This document shows positions 1 through 9,590 of a DNA stretch of 64,000 nt, piece after piece. Origin of the DNA: Rhizobium sp. S152 (lineage in GTDB: Bacteria > Pseudomonadota > Alphaproteobacteria > Rhizobiales > Rhizobiaceae); NCBI RefSeq assembly GCF_030380735.1, contig NZ_JAUDRZ010000002.1, positions 248,001 to 312,000 of the forward strand, read 5' to 3'. Made by a program: the position numbers and the translations under genes. The first letter of the stretch is position 1. Every line of letters begins with the position of its first letter. The notes under the pieces are model-generated. The model was not told the DNA's origin. It saw only the letters and a list, made by a program, of their open reading frames with translations, and ran no database searches.

Positions 1-1520
1 ATGCCGAACCAGATCGACATCATGATCGTCCCGCTCATGGCGCGAGAGCGGAAGATGTCGCGCTGCGAGGTGCGGGTGAAAAGCGCGATGCCGACCTCGC
101 GCCAGTGATCGCGCACCAGTTCGAGGACGTCGGTGTCGAGATTGCTTTCGCCCGCCGTCTCCACGGTGATCTCCGCGCGTCGTCCGTCCGGCAGCAGGCG
201 GATGTCGTCGTCGTCGCGCTTGTCGAGCCCGAGTTCGTCGAGCATCCTGTTTGCAAGCTCCGGGTCGTGGGCGGTAAAGGCGTTGGCGTATTCCGGCTTG
301 AACAGCGGGCTGTCGGGCAGCACGCTGTCGGCGCTTTCCTTGCCGAGGCCGTAGAAGGCGACCATGTTGATCTCGTGCCGGTTGACGGCAAGCGAGAGAG
401 CGCGTCGGAAATTGGCTTCGCGGAACAGCGACCGCCAGACCTTGTCGGCGCAATTGAGGTTGGGTTGCAGCGCCACGCGCGAGCCGCGCGTCTGCTTCCA
501 GAGGTTCACCTTGACGGGGAAACGTTTCTCCGCGTCCTTCAGGAAGGTGTAGTCGTTGAAGTCGACGCCTGTCGACTGCAGGTCCGACTCGCCGGCGCCG
601 GCCTTGGCAGCGATGATCGAGGAGGAACTGACGCCCACCACGAAGCGATCGATATAGGGCAGCTGCTTGCCGTTCTCGTCGACCCGATGGAAGAACGGAT
701 TGCGCACGAAGACGAACTGTTCGGCCGGCGGCGCGGTGGTGTTCTGCCAGGGATCGAGCGTCGGTAGCGCCGGATTGTCCGGCCGCGAGGCGCGGGCCAT
801 CTTGATGTGAAGGTCGACCCACTTCTTGACCCGGTTCTCCTTCATGAGCGCCGAAAGCCGGAAATCGTCCTGATACTTCTTGTGGAACTGCTTGAGGTAA
901 TGGCCCGGCCCGTAGATGACGAGAGGCAGGGGACCGGCCAGCGCCGGCATGAAATTCGGGTTGGGCTTGTCCCAGCTGTAGCGGACGGTGACCGGATCGA
1001 TCACCTCGAAGCGCGGCAGCTCGCCGTGCGGGCGAAGCTCCAGCGCACCGCCACCAGGCGTGAGATCGCTGTTCAGGATTACGTCTTCCCACCAATAGCG
1101 GAAATCGTCGGCGGTGAACGGTGCCCCGTCCGACCAGCGATGACCTTCGCGGAGGTGGAAAGTGAAGACGGAATCTTTTTCAGAGGTGAATCCGGCAAGG
1201 ATATCCGGTTCGAACTTCAGGTTTTCGGCATAGCCGACAAGCCGCGAATACCCGTAGACCGTCATGTAGCGAATGTCTTTGGCGCTGCCGATGATCGTGC
1301 GAACCGTGCCGCCATAGACGCCGGGTTCGCGGCCCATCGCCTTCATGTTGACGATCCGCGGATGCGTCGGCAACCGATCCACCATCGGCGGAATGCGGTC
1401 GGCGCGCAGCCAGTCGCGCAGGAATTCGGGTTCAATGTCGCGATCGGCCGCAGCATTCAGGATGGATGGCGTGATCGCAGAGCCGATCAGCCCGCCGAGA
1501 AAGGTGCGCCGGCTTACCAT
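1..1520 (-). CDS. Peptide-type ABC transporter substrate-binding protein (SBP family 5), partial
   Basis: Periplasmic binding protein of an oligopeptide/opine-type ABC importer, read on the minus strand from an ATG at 1518-1520 and still open at the left edge (about 506 codons visible). The N-terminus carries a twin-arginine signal ([10 protein letters not shown], then a hydrophobic stretch to SILNAAA). The mature part shows the family-5 pattern: REGHRWSDGAPFTADDFRYW at about residue 125, a VRYSWDKPNP strand, and the late segment NFRRALSLAVNRHEI. Its start overlaps the stop of the upstream ATPase gene by 7 bases (ATGGTAA), so the two are translationally coupled. The permeases are presumably beyond the left edge. 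The family call is firm; the transported ligand cannot be told. Confidence 0.9.
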   Translation of the reverse strand, partial: MVSRRTFLGGLIGSAITPSILNAAADRDIEPEFLRDWLRADRIPPMVDRLPTHPRIVNMKAMGREPGVYGGTVRTIIGSAKDIRYMTVYGYSRLVGYAENLKFEPDILAGFTSEKDSVFTFHLREGHRWSDGAPFTADDFRYWWEDVILNSDLTPGGGALELRPHGELPRFEVIDPVTVRYSWDKPNPNFMPALAGPLPLVIYGPGHYLKQFHKKYQDDFRLSALMKENRVKKWVDLHIKMARASRPDNPALPTLDPWQNTTAPPAEQFVFVRNPFFHRVDENGKQLPYIDRFVVGVSSSSIIAAKAGAGESDLQSTGVDFNDYTFLKDAEKRFPVKVNLWKQTRGSRVALQPNLNCADKVWRSLFREANFRRALSLAVNRHEINMVAFYGLGKESADSVLPDSPLFKPEYANAFTAHDPELANRMLDELGLDKRDDDDIRLLPDGRRAEITVETAGESNLDTDVLELVRDHWREVGIALFTRTSQRDIFRSRAMSGTIMMSIWFG

Positions 1521-3406
1521 GAGCGCAATTCCTTGACATCAGCGCCTTTGCGGGCACGCACCAGATGGCCGTTGCCGAGGTCGGCATAATCGAGTTCCGA
1601 AGCGTCGTCGTGCTCGGCGGTGAAGGTAATCCCCCAGTTCTGCTTGTCCGCGGCGCCGTTCCTGCGCAGCGCCTCGAAATCGAGCGGCCGGTTGAGATCG
1701 GGGAAGGGGACGGCCGCCAGAAGCGACTTGGTATAGGGATGTACCGGATCGCGCAGGATGATCTCGCGCGGGGCGATCTCGACGATGCGTCCCTTGCACA
1801 TGACGGCGATGCGATCGGCCATGTAGTCGACGACGGCGAGATTGTGCGAGATGAAGAGATAGGTGAGCCCCAGCTCCTTCTGCAGGTCCTTGAGCAGGTT
1901 CAGGATCTGCGCCTGAACGGATACGTCGAGCGCCGAGACCGGCTCGTCGAGAATGATAAGCTTCGGGCCGAGCGCCAAAGCGCGCGCGATACCGATGCGC
2001 TGGCGCTGCCCGCCGGAAAAACTGTGCGGATAGCGGCTGAGGTAGCGCCGGTCGAGACCGATGGCGCCCATCAGCGCCTCCACACGCTGCTTGCGCTCGG
2101 CGCTGTCGCCGCGATCGTGGATCTCAAGCGGTTCGCTCAGGATGTTGCGCACGGTCATGCGCGGAGAGAGCGAGGACACCGGGTCCTGGAACACCATCTG
2201 GATCTTGGTGCGCATCTCCTGCAGTTCGTCGCCCTGGACGGACAGGACGTCCGTCACCTTGGTGCCGTCGTTGAAGATCACGGAACCGCTGTCGGGCGTG
2301 ATCGCGCGCATGAGGATCTTGCTGACGGTCGTCTTGCCGCAGCCGGATTCACCGACCAGGCCAAGACACTCGCCGCGCAGGATGTCGAAGCTTACATCGT
2401 CCACGGCGCGCACCGCGGTTGCCTCGCGCGTGCCGAAAAGGCCGCGATTGCGCGTCTTGAAGCTCTTGGTGAGGTTGTTCACCGACAGCAGCACCTTGGG
2501 GCCTTCCGCCTTGACCTTTTTCTTGCCGATCAAAGACTCCAGATTGACGGGCACGTCGCGCAACGCCTTCAGCCGCTCGCCCGGCTTCATGTCGAAGTGC
2601 GGAACGGCCGCCATCAGCCCCTTGAGATAGGGATGCTGCGGATTACGGAAGATGGCATCGACCGGCCCGGCTTCCATGATCTCGCCGTGGTAGATCACCA
2701 CCACTTCGTCGGCCATGTTGGCGACGACGCCGAGATCGTGGGTGATGAGCAGCATCGCCATGCCGAGCTTGTGCTGCAGGTCGCGCAGAAGTTCGAGGAT
2801 CTGCGCCTGGATCGTAACGTCTAGCGCGGTCGTCGGCTCGTCGGCGATCAGGAGCGCCGGCTTGCAGATCAGCGCCATGGCGATCATCGCGCGCTGGCGC
2901 ATGCCGCCGGAAAGCTCGAAGGGGTACATGTCGAAGGTGCGATGCGGATTGGCAAAGCCGACGAGCCCCAGCATCTCCTCGGTGCGCTCGCGCGCTTCCT
3001 TCTTGTCGGCATCCGTGTGGATCAGCAGCGCCTCGCTGATCTGGTTGCCGACGGTGTGCAGCGGCGACAGCGACGTCATGGGCTCCTGGAAAATTGTCGC
3101 CATGCGACGGCCGCGCAGGTCCCGCATCTCGGCGCTGTCGCGCGAGTAATGCAGGATATCCGTCGTCTTGCCGTCGAGCGGATCGGAGAACAGGATCTTG
3201 CCCTCGGCCGTGGCCGGGTTGGGAAGAATGCCCATGATGCTCTGGCTGATGACCGACTTGCCGGAGCCGGACTCGCCGACCAGCGCCGTCACCTTGCCCG
3301 GAAGAATGCGGAGATTGGCGCCCTTTACGACACGCAGGCGATCCCCAAAGATCGAGAAGGAAACGTCGAGATTCTCGATGCGTAACAGATCGGACGCGGC
3401 CGCCAT
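1514..3406 (-). CDS. Double-domain peptide ABC transporter ATP-binding protein (DppD-DppF / YejF type)
   Basis: 630-residue protein with two ABC ATPase domains in tandem that energises a peptide/nickel/opine-type importer at the inner membrane. Domain 1 has Walker A GESGSGKS at residues 44-51, signature LSGGMRQR near 165 and Walker [13 protein letters not shown]. Domain 2 has GESGCGKT near 350, signature FSGGQRQR and Walker [13 protein letters not shown]. Each domain is followed by the oligopeptide-ABC C-terminal motif ([10 protein letters not shown] and [10 protein letters not shown]). Fusion of the D and F ATPases is common in this family. It is the first visible gene of the operon and its 3' end overlaps the binding-protein gene. 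A perfect 20-bp palindrome about 55 bp upstream is a candidate operator. Confidence 0.95.
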   Translation of the reverse strand: MAAASDLLRIENLDVSFSIFGDRLRVVKGANLRILPGKVTALVGESGSGKSVISQSIMGILPNPATAEGKILFSDPLDGKTTDILHYSRDSAEMRDLRGRRMATIFQEPMTSLSPLHTVGNQISEALLIHTDADKKEARERTEEMLGLVGFANPHRTFDMYPFELSGGMRQRAMIAMALICKPALLIADEPTTALDVTIQAQILELLRDLQHKLGMAMLLITHDLGVVANMADEVVVIYHGEIMEAGPVDAIFRNPQHPYLKGLMAAVPHFDMKPGERLKALRDVPVNLESLIGKKKVKAEGPKVLLSVNNLTKSFKTRNRGLFGTREATAVRAVDDVSFDILRGECLGLVGESGCGKTTVSKILMRAITPDSGSVIFNDGTKVTDVLSVQGDELQEMRTKIQMVFQDPVSSLSPRMTVRNILSEPLEIHDRGDSAERKQRVEALMGAIGLDRRYLSRYPHSFSGGQRQRIGIARALALGPKLIILDEPVSALDVSVQAQILNLLKDLQKELGLTYLFISHNLAVVDYMADRIAVMCKGRIVEIAPREIILRDPVHPYTKSLLAAVPFPDLNRPLDFEALRRNGAADKQNWGITFTAEHDDASELDYADLGNGHLVRARKGADVKELRSW

Positions 3407-3460
3407 GCCAATGAAATTCCCCAGCTTTTATTGTTCCCGATCAGGCACACTATCGTACCG

Positions 3461-3480
3461 TCAACTGGGTGTCCAGTTGA
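3461..3480. promoter_or_regulatory. Perfect 8-4-8 palindrome, candidate operator
   Basis: TCAACTGG (3461-3468), GTGT, CCAGTTGA (3473-3480) is a perfect inverted repeat in the gap between the cyclase stop and the ATPase start. On the minus strand its edge includes TTGAC, which could serve as a -35 element of the ABC operon, so a bound regulator would block the promoter. The regulator is not identifiable from the window. Confidence 0.5.
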
Positions 3481-3560
3481 TGACAGACGCCTGCCAATCG
3501 CCGCATTTCATACGGTCGGGAAAAATAAGGCTCTGGATGTTATCCGGCGTATAAATGCCT

Positions 3561-4922
3561 CTATTGAACGAACGTCTCGGGCGCCGGTTCCTTGGCCTGC
3601 TTGCGCGCGTCACGATGCAGCAGGATGACCTGCTCCGCTTCCGAAAGGCCGTTCTGCGCGATCTCGTCGAAACCGTCCGCAACAGGCATGGCGGGTGCCG
3701 GGGGGCGCGGTTGCAGCACGGTGACCTTCTGCCGGACGCCGCGCAGCTTTTCTTCGCCGAGCGTCGTCCACTCGCCGCCGCAATAGCCGGCGAAGGCCTG
3801 GCTCGCCACGACCTCGCGCGAATATTTCTTGGTCAGCGATTGCAGGCGCTGCACTTCGTTGACGGCCGATCCGAAGGCCGAGAACGTCAGCCGATCCTTC
3901 AAGCCGACATTGCCGAGCATGACGTTTCCGACGTGAAGGCCGATCCCGTAGGAGATCTTGTTGAAGCCCTTTTCCGCACGTTCGAGATTGAGCTCGGCGA
4001 CCCGCGCCTGGGCTTGATGAACGGCGGAGAGCGCCGCCTGACAGGCCATTTTCGACGGGTCCTTGTGGCGCCCGCAGGGATAGACGGCAAGGAAACCGTC
4101 GCCGAGGAAGCTCAGGATCTCGCCGCCGTTGCGGTTGAAGGGGGCGGCGATCGCATCGAAGAACTGGTTGAGCGTATCGATATAGGCCTGCCGCCCTTCC
4201 TTTTCGGCATACATGGTGGATTGCCGCATGTCGCCCATGACCAGCGCCGCGCGAATGGTCTCGCCGTCACCGCGACGGATCTGGCCGTTGAGCACGCGCT
4301 TGCCGGCATCTCCGCCGAGGTAGGTGGTCAGCATGTTGTTGGCGAGTTTGCCGAGAACGGCCATCTTGGCGGCCACTGCCAGATGGTTCTGCATCCTCAA
4401 TAGCGCATCGATCATGTCGTCGGAAAAACCGCTGTGGCTGTCGGTCGACCAGGAGCCCATCATCCCCTGCACCGAACCGTCGCCGAATGGCTGGACGAAG
4501 GCGAGATAATCGGTGATGCGATCCGCGCGCAGATCGAGAAAGACGGGGAATTCCGCCGGTCCGTCGGCCGGGATGCGGCGGCGGATGTGCTGGAGATTGT
4601 TGTCGAGCAGATAATAATAGGGGCTCTTCAGGAATCGTTCCGGCTTCTGGCCGGCGGCGTGCCGATAGCCCTCGATGGTGACGCCGCTCGATCGCTTCCA
4701 GGTGAAGCTCAACGCATCGTAGAGCGGATGCAGCATAGAAAACGTCAGATGCACCCGGGCAATCGGCAGGCCGGCGGCGGCAATCCGCTCACAGAAACCG
4801 CGAACGATGGTCTCCAGATCGTCGCCGGCCAGAGACGAGTTCGTCAGCCATTCCGCGACCTTGTCCAGAAGAATGGAAGAGACGCTGGTTTCGATGGTGC
4901 CCATTCTCGGTATGATCCTCAT
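3561..4922 (-). CDS. Class III adenylate/guanylate cyclase domain protein
   Basis: Predicted soluble nucleotide cyclase of about 453 residues from the ATG at 4920-4922, which has AAGGA about 10 bases upstream. An in-frame TTG six codons earlier is possible. The first ~190 residues form a sensor-like region with no transmembrane segment; the cyclase homology domain follows. Visible class III motifs: RAALVMGDMRQSTMYAEKEG (first metal-binding Asp and substrate-binding strand), ILSFLGDGFLAVYP (second metal Asp in the GDG turn), GIGLHVGNVMLGNVG and FSAFGSAVNEVQRLQ. Proteins of this layout are abundant in rhizobia. Whether it makes cAMP or cGMP is not decided by what I can read. It stands alone, transcribed toward the ABC operon. 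Confidence 0.88.
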   Translation of the reverse strand: MRIIPRMGTIETSVSSILLDKVAEWLTNSSLAGDDLETIVRGFCERIAAAGLPIARVHLTFSMLHPLYDALSFTWKRSSGVTIEGYRHAAGQKPERFLKSPYYYLLDNNLQHIRRRIPADGPAEFPVFLDLRADRITDYLAFVQPFGDGSVQGMMGSWSTDSHSGFSDDMIDALLRMQNHLAVAAKMAVLGKLANNMLTTYLGGDAGKRVLNGQIRRGDGETIRAALVMGDMRQSTMYAEKEGRQAYIDTLNQFFDAIAAPFNRNGGEILSFLGDGFLAVYPCGRHKDPSKMACQAALSAVHQAQARVAELNLERAEKGFNKISYGIGLHVGNVMLGNVGLKDRLTFSAFGSAVNEVQRLQSLTKKYSREVVASQAFAGYCGGEWTTLGEEKLRGVRQKVTVLQPRPPAPAMPVADGFDEIAQNGLSEAEQVILLHRDARKQAKEPAPETFVQ

Positions 4923-5318
4923 GATGCACCCATCCTTCAAAAGCGTCGGATACCCGTCCGCGGCATCGGTTGCGCGAGACGAGGGCGAGGATGGGCGGGT
5001 AATATTCTTGTGTCAACGATCCCGCCGGAAAACCGGCGAAAAGTCCATTTAAGCCGTTGATATATCGGCAGGAACGGTGCTTGGAGTCAGTAGGTTGTTA
5101 TCCTGTTTAGATAGGTGCGCGCCCGTACCCTAACAATGGTGCCGGAGGATTTTTTCGGCCTTCAGATGCAGTGCCGCGGGCGGCGAGTCTTTTGGGCAAC
5201 AGTCGCCTTCCGGCCGTCGAGCGGTCACGATCGCGTCAGGCGACCGCTTAGGGGGCACGTGCCGCGGGTTTCAATCGGCGCGATCTTGCATTAGATCAGG
5301 GCTCCATATCGCATTCAG
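4923..5318. other. Divergent intergenic region (396 bp) between cyclase and nucleotide-sugar dehydrogenase
   Basis: No convincing gene. It must hold the promoters for both divergent genes. A modest dyad, AGCGGTC (5220-5226) and GACCGCT (5242-5248), lies about 70 bp upstream of the dehydrogenase start. Short ORFs here overlap the cyclase N-terminus antisense and look spurious. Confidence 0.5.
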
Positions 5319-6671
5319 ATGAGACCAGCCTTGGCCAGTTCCTCCGCCTACGAAACGCTCTCGAAGAAGATTGAAGACCGCGCCGCCCGCGCCGGCGTCA
5401 TAGGTCTGGGCTATGTCGGCCTGCCGCTGGCGATGGCGATCGCGCGCAGCGGCTTCGCGGTTACCGGTTTCGATATCGACCCGAAGAAGATCGTCGCGCT
5501 GGATGCCCGCAAATCCTATATCGACGCCGTCGGTGATGCGGACCTTGCTGTCGAGATCGACGCCGATCGGTTCGGCGCCACCACCGATTTCGCGGGGCTT
5601 GCGGCTTGCGACGTCATCGTCATCTGCGTCCCGACGCCCTTGACCAAGCACCGCGATCCGGATCTCTCCTTCGTCGAGGCGACGGCACGTGCCATCTCCG
5701 AGCATCTGCGCCCGGGGCAACTGGTCGTGCTGGAATCGACCACCTATCCCGGCACCACCGACGACGTGGTCAAAGTCATTCTCGAAAAGACCGGCCTGCG
5801 TTCCGGCGTTGATTTCTTCATCGGCTTCTCTCCCGAGCGCGAGGACCCTGGCAACCAGCATTTCAACACGGCGACCATCCCCAAGGTCGTGGCCGGTGAC
5901 GGCCCCGAGGCGCTGGCGGTGATGAAGAGCTTTTATGGTGCTGCGGTGAAAACGGTGGTGCCGGTCTCCTCCAACGCGACGGCCGAGGCGGTGAAGCTCA
6001 CGGAGAACATCTTTCGTTCGGTCAACATCGCGCTGGTCAACGAACTGAAGACCGTCTACGCCGCCATGGGCATCGACGTCTGGGAAGTCATCGACGCCGC
6101 CAAGACCAAGCCGTTCGGCTACATGCCGTTCTATCCCGGCCCGGGGCTCGGCGGCCACTGCATTCCGATCGATCCTTTCTATCTCACATGGAAATCGCGC
6201 GAGTACGAACTGCCGACGCGCTTCATCGAGCTTGCCGGCGAGATCAATTCGGCGATGCCACGCTATGTCGTCGGCAAGCTCGCCGAGGCGCTCGATATTC
6301 GCGCCGGCAAGGCACTCAGCCGCTCCCGCGTTCTGGTGCTGGGCCTCGCCTACAAGAAGAATGTCGGCGATATCAGGGAGAGCCCGTCGCTGCGGCTGAT
6401 CGAGATCATCGAGGAGCGCGGCGGCAAGGCGGATTACCACGATCCGCATGTCGGCGAGATTCCTTCGACGCGCGAGTACCAGGCCCTCAAGGGGCGCAAG
6501 TCGGTCGATCTCAGCGCGGAAGCCGTGGCTGGCTATGATGCCATTCTGGTCGCTACCGACCATGACGGCGTCGACTATGCAGGCCTGGCCGAAAACAGCC
6601 CGCTGATCGTCGACACGCGCAACATCTTTGCCAAGCTCGGCCTTGCGGGCGAGAACATCGTCAAGGCGTAG
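5319..6671 (+). CDS. Nucleotide-sugar dehydrogenase (UDP-N-acetylglucosamine 6-dehydrogenase type, WbpA-like)
   Basis: 450-residue NAD-dependent dehydrogenase that oxidises the C6 hydroxyl of a UDP-sugar to the uronic acid, a precursor step for surface polysaccharides. N-terminal Rossmann motif GLGYVGLPLAMA begins near residue 29. The substrate/catalytic region GPGLGGHCIPIDPFYLTWKS at about 270-290 contains the active-site Cys of the UDPGDH/UDP-GlcNAcDH superfamily. The C-terminal domain has VLGLAYKKNVGDIRESPSLR. The GGHCIPIDPFYL form and the length fit the UDP-GlcNAc/UDP-ManNAc dehydrogenase branch better than UDP-glucose dehydrogenase. No other polysaccharide gene is adjacent, so the product's fate is unknown. 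The long antisense ORF over it is a codon-bias shadow. Confidence 0.93.
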   Translation: MRPALASSSAYETLSKKIEDRAARAGVIGLGYVGLPLAMAIARSGFAVTGFDIDPKKIVALDARKSYIDAVGDADLAVEIDADRFGATTDFAGLAACDVIVICVPTPLTKHRDPDLSFVEATARAISEHLRPGQLVVLESTTYPGTTDDVVKVILEKTGLRSGVDFFIGFSPEREDPGNQHFNTATIPKVVAGDGPEALAVMKSFYGAAVKTVVPVSSNATAEAVKLTENIFRSVNIALVNELKTVYAAMGIDVWEVIDAAKTKPFGYMPFYPGPGLGGHCIPIDPFYLTWKSREYELPTRFIELAGEINSAMPRYVVGKLAEALDIRAGKALSRSRVLVLGLAYKKNVGDIRESPSLRLIEIIEERGGKADYHDPHVGEIPSTREYQALKGRKSVDLSAEAVAGYDAILVATDHDGVDYAGLAENSPLIVDTRNIFAKLGLAGENIVKA

Positions 6672-7126
6672 GGCTTTGCTGTCATTCGATTGCCGGACAG
6701 CACGAAACCCCGCGCCGGAGAGCTCTCCGCGACGGCATGGCAGGCTGGGAATGGGCAGGCAACGTTGGGTATGAGGTAGTAGTGTCAGGCGGTGTCGCCT
6801 GCCCGATCATATCAAGGCTTCCGGATATCCAGACCGACAGGAGCGTCTCTCGGCCTTTCGCTTCCGGATGGACGGGAGATCCTGACGACCTCTCCATCCA
6901 CCTCTCAACAACCATCACCGGACGCCGGGCTTGCGCCCTGATTTGTCAGATCCGGTTCGCGACCCGGCTCCCTGTCCAATGACGTCATCAGTATGGGATC
7001 ACTGACAGACACGGGGACGGATGGGGACGATGCAATCGGCAATCGATTGAAATCGAAGAGATATTTTTCGCCACGCAAGATTGTTATCACCGCGCGACGT
7101 CGCAAACGGTGCAGCTGTTGCAAGGC
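6672..7126. other. Intergenic region between convergent genes (455 bp)
   Basis: Lies between the stops of the dehydrogenase (+) and guanine deaminase (-). A self-complementary CGGAGAGCTCTCCG sits at 6716-6729, but no hairpin with a T-run is clear. Two short ORFs (about 80 codons, one per strand) have no recognisable features or ribosome-binding site and I do not call them. Confidence 0.4.
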
Positions 7127-8518
7127 TCAGGGCAACCGCAGGTTCTGCCCGCCGATCCAGGTCGAGGCGATATTCGCCTTCGACGCGGTGTAGATGATTT
7201 TCTGCAGGATCTGCTCGCCGGCATCGAGTTCGTCGAAGAGCCGGACGGAGCCCTTCTCCGCCTTCGTATCGATGACGATGGCATCGAAGAGGTAACCCGG
7301 CTGGAACTGGCCGACGGGAAGATCGAGCGCCACGCCGCCGCCCGTGGTGGCGATATAGAAGGCGTCGCGGAAATCGATCTGCGCCGGGCCGAATGTCGCC
7401 CGGGCCTCGCCGCCGAGATTGGGATCGACGCCGCTTTCCAGCGCCCGCGACATCAGGATGGCGCCGCGGCAGTTTTCCAGCATCGAAGCGCTGGGACCGC
7501 CGGAGATATCGGTTCCGAGGCCGACGTGCACGCCTTTGTCCAGTGCCGCGCGCAAGGGGAAGACGGCGTTGGCGAAATAGACATTCGACAGCGGACAATG
7601 CGCGACCGCCGCCTCGCGGGTGCGGACCCGCTCCATGTCGTCCGACGTGAGGAAATTCGCGTGGGCAAGCACGCTGCGGCGACCGAGAAGGCCGAACTGG
7701 TCAAGCATCTCGGCATCGGTCTTTCCGTGCCGCTGTTTTACGTAGCCATGCGCCCAGTCGCTCTCGGAGCAATGGGTCTGAACGTGGCAGCCGCACTCCC
7801 TGGCAAGCGCGCCCAGCCCTTCGAGGGTGGCGTCGGTGCAGGAGGGAATGAAGCGCGGCGTGATGACGGGCAGCACGCGACCGTCGCCATTATCCGGGTG
7901 AGCCCTGATATAGTCGATCAGCGAACGCGTACCTTCGATCGCAGCCTCTGGCGAGGCATCGCGATAGTAATCGGGACACTCGTCCGCGTTATCCATGGCG
8001 ACCTTGCCGACCAGCGCGCGCTGGCCTTTCTCAAGACAGACATCGACCAGAACGCGCGTCGCGTCCTGATGGATGGTTCCAAAGTAGAGAGCGGTCGTCG
8101 TGCCGTTAGCCAGCAGGTCGTCAACCAGAAGGTTATAGCTCCGCTTGGCGAAGGCAATGTCCTCGTAACGGGCTTCGAGCGGAAAGGTGTATTTCTGCAG
8201 CCAGACCTCGAGCGGCACATCGAGCGCGCTGCCGAGCTGCGGATATTGCGGTGCGTGGACATGGAGGTCGACGAAGCCCGGGAGCAGGTAGGAGCCGGAA
8301 GGAAGCGTGACCAGTTCGCCGGTGTCTTCGCGGGCATCTCGGATTGTGCGGTAGTTCGGATCGCTGGGGCGATGCACGGCTCTGATCGCTCCGTCGGCGC
8401 CGATATCGATCAGGACATCGTCCAGAACGTCGATCTTACCGCGTTCCGGCGCATGAAAGCCGGAGGCGCAGAGCGTCTTGTTACGCAAATCCACTGCAGT
8501 ATTCCCAAATTCACTCAA
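7127..8518 (-). CDS. guaD: Guanine deaminase
   Basis: Amidohydrolase of about 463 residues converting guanine to xanthine and ammonia in the cytosol. Diagnostic guanine-deaminase segment near residue 88: FVDLHVHAPQYPQLGSALDV, where the HxH is the zinc pair. This is followed by LEVWLQKYTFPLE, the later metal/catalytic histidines in HVQTHCSES and VLAHANFL, and the terminal Asp in GLGTDISGGPS. It is the last gene of the minus-strand operon that starts with the BMP binding protein, so guanine or a guanine derivative is a plausible imported substrate. The start is uncertain: the frame opens with TTG at 8518, and a GTG at 8494 is an alternative. Neither has a strong Shine-Dalgarno sequence. Confidence 0.93.
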   Translation of the reverse strand: MSEFGNTAVDLRNKTLCASGFHAPERGKIDVLDDVLIDIGADGAIRAVHRPSDPNYRTIRDAREDTGELVTLPSGSYLLPGFVDLHVHAPQYPQLGSALDVPLEVWLQKYTFPLEARYEDIAFAKRSYNLLVDDLLANGTTTALYFGTIHQDATRVLVDVCLEKGQRALVGKVAMDNADECPDYYRDASPEAAIEGTRSLIDYIRAHPDNGDGRVLPVITPRFIPSCTDATLEGLGALARECGCHVQTHCSESDWAHGYVKQRHGKTDAEMLDQFGLLGRRSVLAHANFLTSDDMERVRTREAAVAHCPLSNVYFANAVFPLRAALDKGVHVGLGTDISGGPSASMLENCRGAILMSRALESGVDPNLGGEARATFGPAQIDFRDAFYIATTGGGVALDLPVGQFQPGYLFDAIVIDTKAEKGSVRLFDELDAGEQILQKIIYTASKANIASTWIGGQNLRLP

Positions 8519-8641
8519 TTGCCGGCTGCCCGCGCGTGATCAGCCACGGGTTGAAATCTACCGCGCTTTTCCGTGGCGTCCATGCCGGAAGCCGTGCGTT
8601 TTTCGCGGGGCAGCCTTGCGCCGCTGGTCTGGACTGTCGTT

Positions 8642-9499
8642 TTACGCCGACATTGCCGTGGTGCCGTAGGTGATGCCTTTCTCCTTAAGCCAGCGGCGGT
8701 AGGCGATCGAACTCGCATCGGCGCGCGTCGGGATTTCCGCGCGAGCCTCCATCGGCAGCAGCGACGGCCGCTGGTTCTCCAGAATGATGCGGTCCTGCAG
8801 GAAGATGAGCTGCTGGAAGTGCACGAGTTCCGTTGTCGTCGAGACGTCGTCGATCAGGAACATGACCGGGTGGGCAATGCAGCGGTCCGGGTCGAGCGGT
8901 TGCACGAAGAGGCAGATCACGTCGCTGCGGTTGGCGGAATTCGGGCATGTCTTGTAAAGCAGCGTCGTGAAGGGCGTCATGACGCGGTAGATGTAATCCG
9001 TCATGATGCCATCCGTCGCCGACAAAGCCGCCTGCGGCTGGAAGAACTGGCAGTTGGTCGCCCAGACCTCATCCACGTCGCGGCGGATCTCGGCATTGTA
9101 GTGCATGACCTCGGTGTGCGGCTCGGCGCCCAGGATGTCCGTATGGACGAATGGAAAGTGCGCCATGTCGAGAAAGTTCTCGATGATGCGAAGGCCGGAT
9201 GCCTTGACCATGACCGCGCCGCAGTTGACCACCCGGCGATCGTCCTCGTCGGCTTCCGGCAGCGCGAAAAGCCCTTTGTTCGGTTTTCCCAGCGTCGCCC
9301 ACAAGAGACCGAAGCGCTTGAGGATCGCAAGCGGCTCGGCACGGCCGGCGGCCTCGACCACGATCGTTCCGTCAGGCGATCGGTCGATTGCAAGCTCGCA
9401 ACCCAACAGACGCGTTGTCGTGCGGCCGACGGCGAATTCCTTTTCGGTGCCGAGCGGATACCATTCGTCGAGGGCGGCCTGGTCGGAACACTGGTTCAT
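8642..9499 (-). CDS. Rieske-oxygenase catalytic (mononuclear iron) subunit lacking the [2Fe-2S] domain, NdmC-like
   Basis: 285-residue catalytic-domain protein of the Rieske non-heme iron oxygenase family. The iron site is intact: ENFLDMAHFPFVH gives bridging Asp111 and ligands His114 and His119, with the likely third ligand Asp236 in FLQDRIILENQRP. The N-terminus keeps outer Rieske-domain strands (DEWYPLGT, TTRLLGCELAID), then jumps to the post-Rieske strand (RFGLLWATLG). The CxH and CxxH cluster motifs between them are absent. It therefore needs electrons from a separate Rieske protein, most simply the one at 15022-15693. It sits downstream of the BMP-transporter permeases and upstream of guanine deaminase in one operon. 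A paralogue lies at 23281-24150. The substrate, perhaps a methylated purine, is inference. Confidence 0.88.
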   Translation of the reverse strand: MNQCSDQAALDEWYPLGTEKEFAVGRTTTRLLGCELAIDRSPDGTIVVEAAGRAEPLAILKRFGLLWATLGKPNKGLFALPEADEDDRRVVNCGAVMVKASGLRIIENFLDMAHFPFVHTDILGAEPHTEVMHYNAEIRRDVDEVWATNCQFFQPQAALSATDGIMTDYIYRVMTPFTTLLYKTCPNSANRSDVICLFVQPLDPDRCIAHPVMFLIDDVSTTTELVHFQQLIFLQDRIILENQRPSLLPMEARAEIPTRADASSIAYRRWLKEKGITYGTTAMSA

Positions 9500-9590
9500 G
9501 GAAACTCGCTTTCTTGGGAAGGAGGTGTGCGGTGGTCACAGTCTGATGGTTCGCCGGACCGCCGTCCACCTCTAATTGGCGCTGAAGCGT

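Noticed and set aside
5271..6563. 430-codon minus-strand frame opposite the nucleotide-sugar dehydrogenase
   Set aside because: Shadow of a gene with clear Rossmann and catalytic motifs.
6682..6982. Two ~80-codon ORFs in the 6.7-7.1 kb gap
   Set aside because: No ribosome-binding site, no recognisable composition or motif, and overlap with each other on opposite strands.
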